Shown piece after piece: positions 26,161 through 34,943 of a stretch of 64,000 bases of DNA (its first letter is position 1; each line of letters starts with the position of its first letter). Position numbers and translations under genes: made by a program. The stretch covers positions 372,001 through 436,000 of the forward strand of contig OZ245325.1 in NCBI GenBank assembly GCA_965225705.1. The letters run 5' to 3'. The notes beneath the pieces were generated by a model that made no database searches, was not told the origin of the DNA, and was given only the letters and a program-made list of their open reading frames with translations. This stretch comes from G965225705 sp965225705 (GTDB lineage Bacteria > Pseudomonadota > Alphaproteobacteria > Caulobacterales > Maricaulaceae).

Positions 26161-29100
26161 ATGTCAACCGGTAAAGGCTGGGCTTCAGAGAGTATAGAGC
26201 CTCAAACATCTCAAAGCACCTTTAAAGATAAGGAATATGAGCGTACTCAACTCAGGAGGTGGCTTCGCGACATGGTTGCCAAAAAAGGTGAACACCTGAA
26301 AGGAAGGTATCCTCCATCCATACCATCTGTTCAGCTTTCTGCTGATACAAACACACATCCTGCCAAACACAGTGAGACCATGACAGACACAAACATGTAT
26401 CATAACAATGGAACACGTTCTCAAAATCATGATGCAGAACAGCACAACATCGCGCAGAACACTGTTCTTCACGAACACCTCACAGACCTGCTCCAGCGTC
26501 TTGAGACATCTGAGGCACAGTCTTCCCTTATCTTTAAAGATTTTGATCACGCTCTTGCAGAACTCCGGCAACGTCTTAACAAAGATGAGGAACATGCCTC
26601 CTTTCAGGCTGCGCGCCTTCACGACGTCAGCCTGCAGCTTCGTGCCCTGGAAGTACACCTTAAAAACATGCCTGAAGCCCAGGTGAGAGATCAAAAAGCC
26701 AAACATAATGAACATGTTTTAGACCAGACTCAGTCTGCACAGGACAACCTGAACAGAAGGCTGGAGGCTCTTGAAAAAGATCATCTTACAGGATCATCTT
26801 CCCAAAAACTTCAGGATTTGGATAAAGCACAAAGCATGCTTCTCTCTAAAATTGAGCAGCTTGAGACAAACTATCAAAAAACATATTCCATAGCTGAACA
26901 GTCTTTTGATCATATCAATGAGATTCTTGAACAGCACAAAAACACCATGCTTGAGCAGGAAAAACATTTTGAAACCCTGTCCCATCATATTCAGTCAATG
27001 TCCCGGCACCTCAACAATGTTCCTGAGCAAACAGGCAGGGAGACGGAGCATGACAACACGCCCCTGAAACAGAGTGTGGAAAACTATCGAACTGAGACAG
27101 AAAAATCTTTTAAAGACATTAGCAAAGTACTTGGCCATGTCTCCTCATGTCTGGGGGGGCTGGACGCCCGTCTTGAAGTTTTTGAAAGCAGGAATAAGGA
27201 TATTTCCTCTCCTCCTGCAGAAACATTCATGGAACATATCACCAGCCGCCTGGACGTGTCTGAACAGCGTTCACACGAGGCTTTGAGGAAAATAGAATCC
27301 GTTATTGAAAACTTTGACACCCATATGCAGGAGCGTGTTCATAACCTTATACAACAAAGCTTCCAGGTGCAGTTTGAAGACACAAATCCTGTTTTAGAGC
27401 ATGTGGCTGACAAAGCTGTCGGGAGTATGAACCGTCATCTGGAAGAGATGAAAAAGGATAATCTTGTTGCGTTTCAATCCCTTGTTCACGTCATGGAACG
27501 TTTTGACCAGCGCCTTAAAACTATAGAAGAAAAACATTCTTTCGATTATCATGAAGAACATCCCGAAAACCCCGAACACGCGACAATCCGGAGAGAACAT
27601 TCAACGACACAAGAGGAAGGCTATGCTACTTTCCAGGGATATGCAGAACAACAGGGACCGTCTGATCCAATATCCGCGTTTGACCGGACCAATGGCTTTC
27701 TCAGCAAGGGACAGGAAAATTTTGCTCAGGAACAACAGGGTCAGCCTTTTAAGAGCAGCATCCTCCGGAAAGAAATAACAATCCCTGAACAGGCCCATTT
27801 CTCTTCTCCTGATCTGTATGCTGCGCACGCGTCTCCATCCCGGCAGGGGGAGGAGGAGCCTGGTGAACAGAGTGAGGAACCGGCTTTTCTTTCATCGACT
27901 GAGCAGGCATCACACCATGAGGCATCCCCGGAGAGTCATAAACCTGAACGACAGGCTTCTCAGGCCCTTCACATGAATGGATATGCCTATAGCCAGCATG
28001 CGTTCACTCCGGCAGAAGAAAGTGTACATACAGCTCAAACTCCCCCTGAAACAATGGCACAGACACCGTCCGCTATGCTTGCCCATGATCAGGCGCATGA
28101 GGCCCAGCCTGAAAACCAGAATGCAGATATATTCAGGGACACGCCAAACGGTTCTGCGGAGGGGGCTTCAGGCACCACCTCCCATCCCGGAATTTCTCAG
28201 CCGGACCTTCACCATTCCTTTGAAAACGGCATGGGAGAGCAGCAGGTTTTAATGCCAGAGACCACCCCGGACAACACAAACTCCTGGCTGGCTTCAACAC
28301 GTGCAGCACTCCAGCAAAGCTCAAACCTAACCCCACCCCAGCAACAAACAGACCTTCCGTCTCCACCACCACAGCATGAAGCTTATCCCTCTATGTTTGA
28401 TCCGGGAAGGACATCTGATCAGAACTCCTCTCCCTTACCCGAATCTCCAGAGGCAACATCACCTCAACAGGCTCAAAATGGTCTTACACGAAAACTGCTT
28501 TACGGTTTTTCTGCGCTTGTTTTCCTTGTATGTGGTGTTTTCTTATTTCTTACAATACGCAGTGAGGCTGATAACATTGTACCTCCCCCTGCCAGAAAGG
28601 AACAGGGACAGGAAAACAGGGAAAAGGCGACCCCAAAACAGGGAAAACAGACCTCTCTTAAAGAGATCAGGGAGACAGACATTGCCCCTGATACATCCCC
28701 CCTTTCCAAACCCTTGAAAAAAATTGTCGCAACAGACGAAGCTCAGCCTCAGCCTGCCCTTAGAAAGGGCTTAAACAATAAGGACCCTCTTGCTCAATAT
28801 CAGTGGGCTTTGAAGAATACTGAACAGAAAAATTTGAAAACAGCTTTTTCTTTCATGGAAAAAGCAGCGCAGGCAAATTTACCTCCTGCTCAGTATAAAC
28901 TTGCTCTTATGTATGAAAAAGGTGAGGGACACCCAAAAGACGGACAAAAAGCTCTGTTCTGGTTACGCCGCGCTGCTGAGGGCGGAAATCGTCTGGCTAT
29001 GTACCATCTTGGGTATTCTTATGCTGCAGGCGTCCATATATCACGTGATCATAAAAAAGCAGCGCGCTGGTTCGAAAAATCTGCCCTTCTGGGTCTTCCG

Positions 29101-29358
29101 GATGCGCAGTTTAATCTGGCACAGCTTTATGAACTGGGCGGTGGTGTTCCCAAAAACCTTAAAGAAGCTTATGCCTGGTATCGTCTTGCAGCACGTTCAG
29201 GTGATATGGAAGCAAAAAACCGCGCACGGGTTTTAGCTCTGGAGCTCAGCCCCTCACAACGCAGGCATGCGGATACACTTGTCCAGCGCTTTCGGCCCAA
29301 ACCTCTTAAAAAAGAAGCCAACGGCATTTTTGGGGGGCTCCCCGGACAGCAGGGATAA
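26161..29358 (+). CDS. PodJ-like coiled-coil membrane protein with Sel1 repeats
   Basis: About 1065 residues starting MSTGKGWASESIE; the frame is open 21 codons further up from a GTG but without a better start. Three parts: (1) a cytoplasmic region rich in heptad coiled coils (about residues 80-450) and charged, low-complexity sequence rich in H, E, Q and P (about 450-770); (2) one membrane helix, LLYGFSALVFLVCGVFLFLTI (about 780-800); (3) a periplasmic part with about four Sel1 repeats (AQYQWALKNTEQKNLKTAF..., AQYKLALMYEKGEG, AMYHLGYSYAAG, AQFNLAQLYELGGG). This order is that of Caulobacter PodJ, a polar organiser of flagellum, pilus and holdfast proteins. The C-terminal peptidoglycan-binding part of PodJ is not seen. 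Confidence 0.72.
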   Translation: MSTGKGWASESIEPQTSQSTFKDKEYERTQLRRWLRDMVAKKGEHLKGRYPPSIPSVQLSADTNTHPAKHSETMTDTNMYHNNGTRSQNHDAEQHNIAQNTVLHEHLTDLLQRLETSEAQSSLIFKDFDHALAELRQRLNKDEEHASFQAARLHDVSLQLRALEVHLKNMPEAQVRDQKAKHNEHVLDQTQSAQDNLNRRLEALEKDHLTGSSSQKLQDLDKAQSMLLSKIEQLETNYQKTYSIAEQSFDHINEILEQHKNTMLEQEKHFETLSHHIQSMSRHLNNVPEQTGRETEHDNTPLKQSVENYRTETEKSFKDISKVLGHVSSCLGGLDARLEVFESRNKDISSPPAETFMEHITSRLDVSEQRSHEALRKIESVIENFDTHMQERVHNLIQQSFQVQFEDTNPVLEHVADKAVGSMNRHLEEMKKDNLVAFQSLVHVMERFDQRLKTIEEKHSFDYHEEHPENPEHATIRREHSTTQEEGYATFQGYAEQQGPSDPISAFDRTNGFLSKGQENFAQEQQGQPFKSSILRKEITIPEQAHFSSPDLYAAHASPSRQGEEEPGEQSEEPAFLSSTEQASHHEASPESHKPERQASQALHMNGYAYSQHAFTPAEESVHTAQTPPETMAQTPSAMLAHDQAHEAQPENQNADIFRDTPNGSAEGASGTTSHPGISQPDLHHSFENGMGEQQVLMPETTPDNTNSWLASTRAALQQSSNLTPPQQQTDLPSPPPQHEAYPSMFDPGRTSDQNSSPLPESPEATSPQQAQNGLTRKLLYGFSALVFLVCGVFLFLTIRSEADNIVPPPARKEQGQENREKATPKQGKQTSLKEIRETDIAPDTSPLSKPLKKIVATDEAQPQPALRKGLNNKDPLAQYQWALKNTEQKNLKTAFSFMEKAAQANLPPAQYKLALMYEKGEGHPKDGQKALFWLRRAAEGGNRLAMYHLGYSYAAGVHISRDHKKAARWFEKSALLGLPDAQFNLAQLYELGGGVPKNLKEAYAWYRLAARSGDMEAKNRARVLALELSPSQRRHADTLVQRFRPKPLKKEANGIFGGLPGQQG

Positions 29359-29401
29359 AGTCTTTCCTAATGCCCTTGTGTTGAAAGAGAAGACAGGCAT
29401 C

Positions 29402-31198
29402 TTATGGGGTTTTTACATTCTTTTTCTGTGCCTTCACCCAGGCCGCCATACGGGGTTTGAGAAGAGAAAAAGGCAGGGGACCAGCTTCAAGAAGGGCGTC
29501 ATGAAATGCCCTCAGATCAAAGTCCTGTCCCAGAGCCTTTTCAGCATGATGACGCATATCAAGAATAGCCTTCTCCCCTAATTTATAGGCCAGAGCCTGC
29601 CCGGGCCACGAGATATAGCGGTCAAGTTCATTGTCAATATTAACCAGAGAAAGGGCTGTATTTTCAACAAAACAGGCTTTAGCACGTTCCCGGGTCCAGC
29701 CTTTCCAGTGCAGACCCGTATCTGCCACCAGACGACAGGCCCGCCACATTTCATAAGAAAGTCGCCCAAAACGTTCATAAGCATTTTGGTAAATTGCCAT
29801 CTCTTCCCCTAATTTTTCTGCATAAAGTGCCCACCCCTCACCGAAAGCATGGGGGTAAAGTTCACGCCGGGCTTCAGGGACATCTTCCAGCTCCTGAGCC
29901 AGAGCCCCCTGCAGGTGGTGGCCCGGGACAGCTTCATGAAGGGTGAGGGCCGGAAGCTCATATAAAGGGCGGCTTTTCAGATCATAGGTATTCACCCAAT
30001 ATGTGCCGGCTTCACCATGGTGCATATCACCCGGGACATAGCGCCCTGTGGTATAGTTTGGGGCAAGTGCCTGAGGAACAGGCTCTATGGTGAAGGGCTG
30101 GCGGGGCAAACGGGAAAAATAACGTGGAAGCTGGCCTTCAATCCGTTTTGAAATCCAGCTGGCTTTCTGTAAAAGTTCATCGGAGGTTTTTGCATAAAAA
30201 CGGGGATCTGTTCTTAGAAACTGAAGAAACTCTGCAAAACTTCCCTCAAACCCTGTTTCAACAAGAAGAGCTTCCATATCAGCACGAATACGGCGGACTT
30301 CTTCAAGACCCAGACGATGAACACTGTCCGGGCTCTGTTTTTCTGTTGCATAATGGCGCACAAGGGCCTGATAGAAGGCTTTTCCCTCAGACAGAGAAGA
30401 AAGCCCGGCTTCTGTCCGGGCGGCGGGCTTATACTGCTCTGTCATATAGACCAAAAGATCCTGATAAGCAGGTAAAACATGCTCTCTTACAGCCTGTTTC
30501 CCCTGTTTCAGGATTCTGGCCCTCTCCTGTTCAGGCATGGAAGAGGGTAAAGCCTGCAGGGGTTTCAGGAAAAGATCGGCATTATTTTTGTCTAAGAGAG
30601 ATTCAAGACTTGCCAGGACAGCCTCAATGGTTGTTTGTGACGCTGTAAACCCTGTTTCCACACCGCGACGCATCATGTCTGTATTGTTCTTAAAATAGAG
30701 GGGAATATCCCGCAGGCGGTGGAGATAAGCTTCCGCTTCCTGAAGATTGCCGGGGTGTGTCTGGCGCGCTAAAAACAGAGGCAGGGTATGAAAGCCTGAA
30801 TCATTGACAAAAGGAATGCGGGCCTCATCAAAAGGCAGAAGGCTCAGCCTGTCTTTAAGAATATAGCTCAGCACATCATAATTTAAACGCGCTTTTGGGG
30901 AAAGTGTCTCCGGATCAAGGTCTTCAAGACGTTTGAGAGCTTTTCGGTAAAACAGCTCTTTTTGTCGCTGCACTTCCGGCGTAAGGCGGGGAAGACGGGC
31001 AAGGGCATCCAGATCCCCTTTTCGCCCGGCAAGCACAGGATCATGGTTCAGATCAAAGCGTCGCACCTCTGCGATAATAGTCCTGAGAAGCTGGTCTGGC
31101 GTTGAGGAGCGTGTTGTTGATGTTTCTGCCTCAGCAAAGCTTGCCGAAGCTATCAGGATAAGAAAAAAGTATACAGCTTTTCCAAAAAAAATCTTCAC
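29402..31198 (-). CDS. DUF885 family metallopeptidase-like protein, exported
   Basis: 598 residues with a signal peptide (MKIFFGKAVYFFLILIASASFAEA). The conserved zinc-type motif HEAVPGHHLQ lies in the C-terminal half, with FGEGWALYAEKLGEE following; both are hallmarks of DUF885 proteins, which are probably zinc carboxypeptidase-like enzymes. It is convergent with the PodJ-like gene (gap about 43 bases) and monocistronic. Confidence 0.88.
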   Translation of the reverse strand: MKIFFGKAVYFFLILIASASFAEAETSTTRSSTPDQLLRTIIAEVRRFDLNHDPVLAGRKGDLDALARLPRLTPEVQRQKELFYRKALKRLEDLDPETLSPKARLNYDVLSYILKDRLSLLPFDEARIPFVNDSGFHTLPLFLARQTHPGNLQEAEAYLHRLRDIPLYFKNNTDMMRRGVETGFTASQTTIEAVLASLESLLDKNNADLFLKPLQALPSSMPEQERARILKQGKQAVREHVLPAYQDLLVYMTEQYKPAARTEAGLSSLSEGKAFYQALVRHYATEKQSPDSVHRLGLEEVRRIRADMEALLVETGFEGSFAEFLQFLRTDPRFYAKTSDELLQKASWISKRIEGQLPRYFSRLPRQPFTIEPVPQALAPNYTTGRYVPGDMHHGEAGTYWVNTYDLKSRPLYELPALTLHEAVPGHHLQGALAQELEDVPEARRELYPHAFGEGWALYAEKLGEEMAIYQNAYERFGRLSYEMWRACRLVADTGLHWKGWTRERAKACFVENTALSLVNIDNELDRYISWPGQALAYKLGEKAILDMRHHAEKALGQDFDLRAFHDALLEAGPLPFSLLKPRMAAWVKAQKKNVKTP

Positions 31199-31615
31199 CC
31201 GCTTCTCCTTTTTCTTCTCAATGTGGCAAACACGTCAACAGATGAGCCTGTAATACGGCACATCATATCCTGACAGGCCTTTAGAAAAAACCCTGTTCAA
31301 AAGACATGTATATCAGAAAAGAATAAGTTTAAATAAACTGCACAGAAAAGTAAATTCAGGCAAAGACGCTCCAGAGCTTTCCCTGAACCAAAAGAAATGT
31401 TTCACATGAAAGCCAGGGGTCTTTCTGCTCTACCCTGTCCCCTGAAAACCTTTAAGAAAGGTTCCTCTGATGACAGAACAGGCGCTGAAACTGTATAGAC
31501 TCTGTTCATGATCACAGAGCCTTCGGCCATCTTTATCAGGACACCTTATCGCTCTTGTAAACCGGGCATGAGTTTGGCATGATGGGCCCCTTTGTTATGA
31601 AGTGGGACCACGCTT
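31199..31615. other. Intergenic region upstream of the small membrane peptide
   Basis: About 415 bases. Only short palindromes are seen (TTTCACATGAAA near 31398; AACCTTTAAGAAAGGTT near 31447). No gene supported. It must hold the divergent promoters of the DUF885 gene and of the peptide/exchanger unit. Confidence 0.45.
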
Positions 31616-31696
31616 ATGTATGCTCTTATTGCCCTTGGCCTTGTTTTTCTTATTTTTGCTCTTCTCAATTTGCTTGAGAAAAAACGTATTGACTAA
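31616..31696 (+). CDS. 26-residue single-helix membrane peptide (candidate)
   Basis: ATG to TAA reads a peptide with a hydrophobic helix (YALIALGLVFLIFALLNLL) and a basic/acidic end EKKRID. Hydrophobic helix plus a short N-L-x-E-x-x-R-x-D tail resembles tiny membrane proteins I associate with alphaproteobacterial genomes, but I cannot name a family. The ribosome site (GTGGGA) is weak. It lies about 100 bases before the exchanger gene on the same strand. Confidence 0.5.
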   Translation: MYALIALGLVFLIFALLNLLEKKRID

Positions 31697-31796
31697 AGCC
31701 AGATTCTGGCCTCTAAGGACGGGTATAAGGCCTCTGTAAAGAGAGGTGTGCCATTTTGGTGTGCCCTTTTTGTGTTTTTCATAAGGTGTTGTGTTC

Positions 31797-32786
31797 ATGT
31801 CCTGGCTGATTGCTGTTTCAGGCCTTGTTCTGGGTTTTGTTATTCTTATATTTTGCGGGGACTGGCTTGTGCGGGGGTGCGCAGCCCTTGCGCGCCGTCT
31901 TGGCCTGCCCCCCTTGCTGATTGGTCTGACGATTTTGGCTTTTGGGACCTCGGCCCCTGAACTCTTTGTGAGTGTGCAGGCTGTCTTAAGAGGAACAGGG
32001 GAGCTTGCTCTTGGTAATATTGTAGGGTCTAACACCGCTAACCTTCTTCTCGTCCTTGGGCTCTCAGCCCTTTTTTGTCCTCTGACAACCCGTTTTCCCG
32101 GCGCCAGGCGATCCGGTATTATTGCCTGTCTTGCTGCGGCAGCTTTTACCCTTTTATGCTGGATGGGTCCTCTTGGTTTCATCCACGGCCTTATCCTGTT
32201 GACAGGTCTTGTACTTTATCTCGGCTATTGTGCCTGGCTTGCCCTGCGCCCGCGTCATAAAATTGTTCTTCTGGATTTGGAAGAAACAGAAGATGAGATC
32301 GTCAAAACCATCTCTTTTCCCGTTATGCTGGGCCTGATTGTCGTGGGGCTTGCAGGTCTGCCTTTAGGATCACATTTGGTGGTAACCCGGGCGGAGACCC
32401 TGGCAGAGGCTGCCCATATTCCTCCCTCTGTTATTGGTCTGACCCTTATCGCCTTTGGGACCTCTCTGCCTGAGCTGGCGGCTGCCCTTGCCGCAGCTTT
32501 CAGACGTCATACCGAACTGATTTTGGGGAATGTTTTAGGCTCTAATATCTTTAATATTTTTGCTGTAGGGGGTGTGTCTGCTATGGCAGGAAAACTTTAT
32601 CCTGATACCCGTTTTTTGCAGATGGATCTCTGGGTGATGCTGGGGGCCAGTCTTGTGGTGATGGTGTTGACGCTGGGGCGTTTGAAACTTTCAAAACCGG
32701 GGGGAGCTATCTTTCTTCTGATATATGGCGTTTATCTTACCCTGCTTGGAATATCAGGCTTTTCCGGTCCTGAAGGAGGGATGTGA
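31797..32786 (+). CDS. CaCA family sodium/calcium exchanger-like membrane protein
   Basis: About 329 residues, ten hydrophobic segments. The two alpha-repeats are clear: ILAFGTSAPELFVS with GNIVGSNTANLL in the first half and IAFGTSLPELAAAL with GNVLGSNIFNIF in the second; the acidic residues (E in SAPE and SLPE) bind the cation in this family. Start ATG (MSWLIAVSG) has AAGGTG upstream; a GTG two codons up is possible. The stop overlaps the next gene's ATG (TGATG). The ion exported is not certain. Confidence 0.92.
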   Translation: MSWLIAVSGLVLGFVILIFCGDWLVRGCAALARRLGLPPLLIGLTILAFGTSAPELFVSVQAVLRGTGELALGNIVGSNTANLLLVLGLSALFCPLTTRFPGARRSGIIACLAAAAFTLLCWMGPLGFIHGLILLTGLVLYLGYCAWLALRPRHKIVLLDLEETEDEIVKTISFPVMLGLIVVGLAGLPLGSHLVVTRAETLAEAAHIPPSVIGLTLIAFGTSLPELAAALAAAFRRHTELILGNVLGSNIFNIFAVGGVSAMAGKLYPDTRFLQMDLWVMLGASLVVMVLTLGRLKLSKPGGAIFLLIYGVYLTLLGISGFSGPEGGM

Positions 32787-33169
32787 TGAGGGAGGATCTT
32801 GAGCTTGAGATCACAAAAGATTTTTCTTTTGAAGCGGCACATTATTTTGAGCATGAGCAGAAGGACCACCCTTTTCGCCGTCTTCATGGTCATTCTTTTT
32901 CCGGCTCCCTGACCTTAAAAGGGGACATGCAGGACAAAACAGGCTGGGTACATAATTTCTGGGATCTGGAAAAGCACATTAAAGAGGTCGTGGATCGTTT
33001 GGATCACCATCTTCTTAATGAGGTTGAGGGGCTTGAACAGCCCTCTCTTGAAAATATAGCGCTCTGGGTGTTTGAGCATATCTCAAAGCGCCTTCCTAAG
33101 CTTGAGCGTGTTGAAATCCGCCGTCCGAGCTGTGGGGAGCGGGCCTGTGTTCAAAGGAAACATTCATGA
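32786..33169 (+). CDS. Atypical 6-pyruvoyl-tetrahydropterin synthase/QueD-like protein
   Basis: 127 residues; ATG with AGGAGGG six bases upstream. The zinc ligands H19, H34 and H36 are in place (FEAAHYFEH; LHGHSF), as is LDHHLLNE with PSLENIA. But compared with E. coli QueD, the catalytic cysteine position (HKCGRLHGH) is F30 (HPFRRLHGH), the aspartate of the WxxDF strand is Asn, and the C-terminal pterin-anchoring Glu (KET) is replaced (RRPSCGERAC). So it probably does not do the normal QueD reaction. It is coupled to an SDR and precedes folB, suggesting a pterin or folate role. Confidence 0.8.
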   Translation: MREDLELEITKDFSFEAAHYFEHEQKDHPFRRLHGHSFSGSLTLKGDMQDKTGWVHNFWDLEKHIKEVVDRLDHHLLNEVEGLEQPSLENIALWVFEHISKRLPKLERVEIRRPSCGERACVQRKHS

Positions 33170-33966
33170 GCAACCCCTCTCATACGCCCCCTTTAAGTGT
33201 TCTTGTCACAGGTGCGGCACGGCGTGTGGGGCGCCATATTGCCTGTCATCTCGCCAAAAAGGGGTGGCGTATTGTCCTCCATTATCATGGGTCTCAAACA
33301 GAGGCTGAAGAGACCGCTCATACCCTTGCGAGCCAGGGTGGGCATGTGGACATTCTTAAGGCTGATCTCATGGATCATGACGCGGTTCTCAGTCTCATCC
33401 CACGGGCGCGGGCGCTGCTGGACACCCCTTTGACAGGTCTCATTAATAATGCTTCCCTTTTTGAGGAAGATCATCTGGACAATTTAACCCTTGAAGGGTG
33501 GGACAGGCATATCCATGTTAATCTGCGTGCCCCTGTATTCTTAACACAGGCGTTTGCACGGGCCCTGCAGAAGGACAGGGAAGCTTTGTCTTCTCCCCTT
33601 AGAGGTAGCCTTATCCACCTTCTTGATCAGCGTGTAGAAAAGCTCACCCCTCAGTTTTTCAGCTATACGCTCTCCAAAACAGCTTTGGGGACGGCCACCA
33701 AGACCATGGCGCAGGCCCTGGCCCCGCATATACGTGTCAATGCTGTGGCCCCGGGGCCGACACTTGCCAATGCGCGCCAGAGCAAAGAGGATTTTGAAAA
33801 ACAATGCCAGGCGACCCCCCTTAAAACGGGCTCACCCCCCCGGGCCATAGCAGAAGCTGTTGCCTATCTTATGGGGGCAGAAGCTGTTACAGGACAAATC
33901 CTTTTTGTCGACGGAGGCCAGCGCTTGATCTGGAAAAGCCCGGACACCCGGGATCTTCAGGAATAA
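33166..33966 (+). CDS. Pteridine reductase-like short-chain dehydrogenase (FolM/PTR1 type)
   Basis: 266 residues overlapping the PTPS-like stop by four bases. The cofactor loop is TGAARRVGR, the basic form seen in pteridine reductases and FolM rather than the usual TGxxxGIG. Also NNASLFEED, catalytic YTLSK, and VAPGPTLANARQS, then VTGQILFVDGGQRLIW. Such enzymes reduce dihydro- to tetrahydro-pterins with NADPH. Its place between a PTPS-like gene and folB supports a pterin substrate. Confidence 0.85.
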   Translation: MSNPSHTPPLSVLVTGAARRVGRHIACHLAKKGWRIVLHYHGSQTEAEETAHTLASQGGHVDILKADLMDHDAVLSLIPRARALLDTPLTGLINNASLFEEDHLDNLTLEGWDRHIHVNLRAPVFLTQAFARALQKDREALSSPLRGSLIHLLDQRVEKLTPQFFSYTLSKTALGTATKTMAQALAPHIRVNAVAPGPTLANARQSKEDFEKQCQATPLKTGSPPRAIAEAVAYLMGAEAVTGQILFVDGGQRLIWKSPDTRDLQE

Positions 33967-34008
33967 TATCAGGATATCTTAACCAGCTCAAAAATGAGGG
34001 AGAGATTC

Positions 34009-34398
34009 ATGCAGAAATCCTGCAAACTTTTTATCCAGAACATGTGTCTTCAGGCGCATATCGGTGTTTATGATCATGAGCATCAAAAATCTCAGCCCGT
34101 TCGGATTACGCTTGAACTTGATCTTGGGGATTTTGCGATGCCCCAAAACGACACACTTGAAGAGACCGTGAATTATAAGACCATCCATCAGAACGTGGAG
34201 GCTGTTGTCAAAGACGGACATACATATCTTGTGGAAACCCTGGCCGAGCGTATCGCCATGACATGCCTTGATCATGACAGCCGTCTGCGGGCAGTTATGG
34301 TCCGTCTTGAGAAACCCTATGCACTTGATGGATCTGAAACAGCCGGAGTTGAACTTACCGTGCAGCGGTCAGATGAAGAAACCAAAGATCAGGCTTAA
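34009..34398 (+). CDS. folB: Dihydroneopterin aldolase FolB
   Basis: About 129 residues starting MQKSCKLF, with GGGAGAG just upstream; an earlier in-frame ATG at 33994 lacks a site. The family features IGVYDHEHQKSQPVRI (substrate-binding Glu region), NYKTIHQNVE, VETLAERIA and the catalytic lysine strand MVRLEKP are present. FolB splits dihydroneopterin to 6-hydroxymethyl-dihydropterin for folate and may also epimerise it. Its 3' end overlaps the convergent sufE by four bases. Confidence 0.92.
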   Translation: MQKSCKLFIQNMCLQAHIGVYDHEHQKSQPVRITLELDLGDFAMPQNDTLEETVNYKTIHQNVEAVVKDGHTYLVETLAERIAMTCLDHDSRLRAVMVRLEKPYALDGSETAGVELTVQRSDEETKDQA

Positions 34399-34847
34399 GC
34401 CTGATCTAAACTCCTGCGGGCTACCTCGCGGAGACGCTCCACCATAGACATAAGACCGTTGGAGCGCTGAGGCGAGAGGTGTTCTGAAAGACCCAAAGCT
34501 TCAAAAACCCCCCGAACATTAAGCTTAAGAACAGTCTCTGCAGGCCTTCCGGAAAATAAAAAAATCAAAAGAGCAATCAGACCTTTAACAATCATGGCAT
34601 CTGAATCCCCACGAAAGGTGAGAACCGGGGAAGACCCCTGTTCGATCTCAATAACAAGCCAGACCTGGCTTGCACAACCCTGGACCTTATTGGCCTGACA
34701 ACGTTCCTCATGTTCAAGAGGTTGAAGGTTTTTCCCTAAAGCTATCACATGTGCATAACGGCTTTCCCAGTCCTCAAGCCAGGTAAAGTCATCCAGGACA
34801 GCACGCACACGTGGATCCTGAAGAAAATCAGGGGAATCATCTGTCAC
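34395..34847 (-). CDS. sufE: SufE family sulfur acceptor
   Basis: About 150 residues from a GTG (MTDDSPDFLQDP) preceded by AAGAGA; an upstream ATG at 34898 would add 17 residues. The conserved cysteine is in NKVQGCASQVWL, followed by FRGDSDAMIVKGLIALL. SufE takes persulfide from SufS and passes it to SufB. It lies about 11 kb from the SUF operon, on the same strand, so it is expressed separately. Confidence 0.9.
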   Translation of the reverse strand: MTDDSPDFLQDPRVRAVLDDFTWLEDWESRYAHVIALGKNLQPLEHEERCQANKVQGCASQVWLVIEIEQGSSPVLTFRGDSDAMIVKGLIALLIFLFSGRPAETVLKLNVRGVFEALGLSEHLSPQRSNGLMSMVERLREVARRSLDQA

Positions 34848-34943
34848 AACGGTCTCTTTTCTAACATGTTTTATCTGGCATAAGCCCAGGCTGTACACAG
34901 AACGCCTGGGGTATCGCGCAAAAAAGCCTGCAAAACTTAAGAA

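Noticed and set aside
26185..26715. 176-codon minus-strand frame
   Set aside because: Antisense to the coiled-coil part of the PodJ-like gene; no independent support.
31595..32182. 195-codon minus-strand frame, Arg/Pro-rich
   Set aside because: Antisense to the CaCA exchanger; composition typical of a shadow frame.
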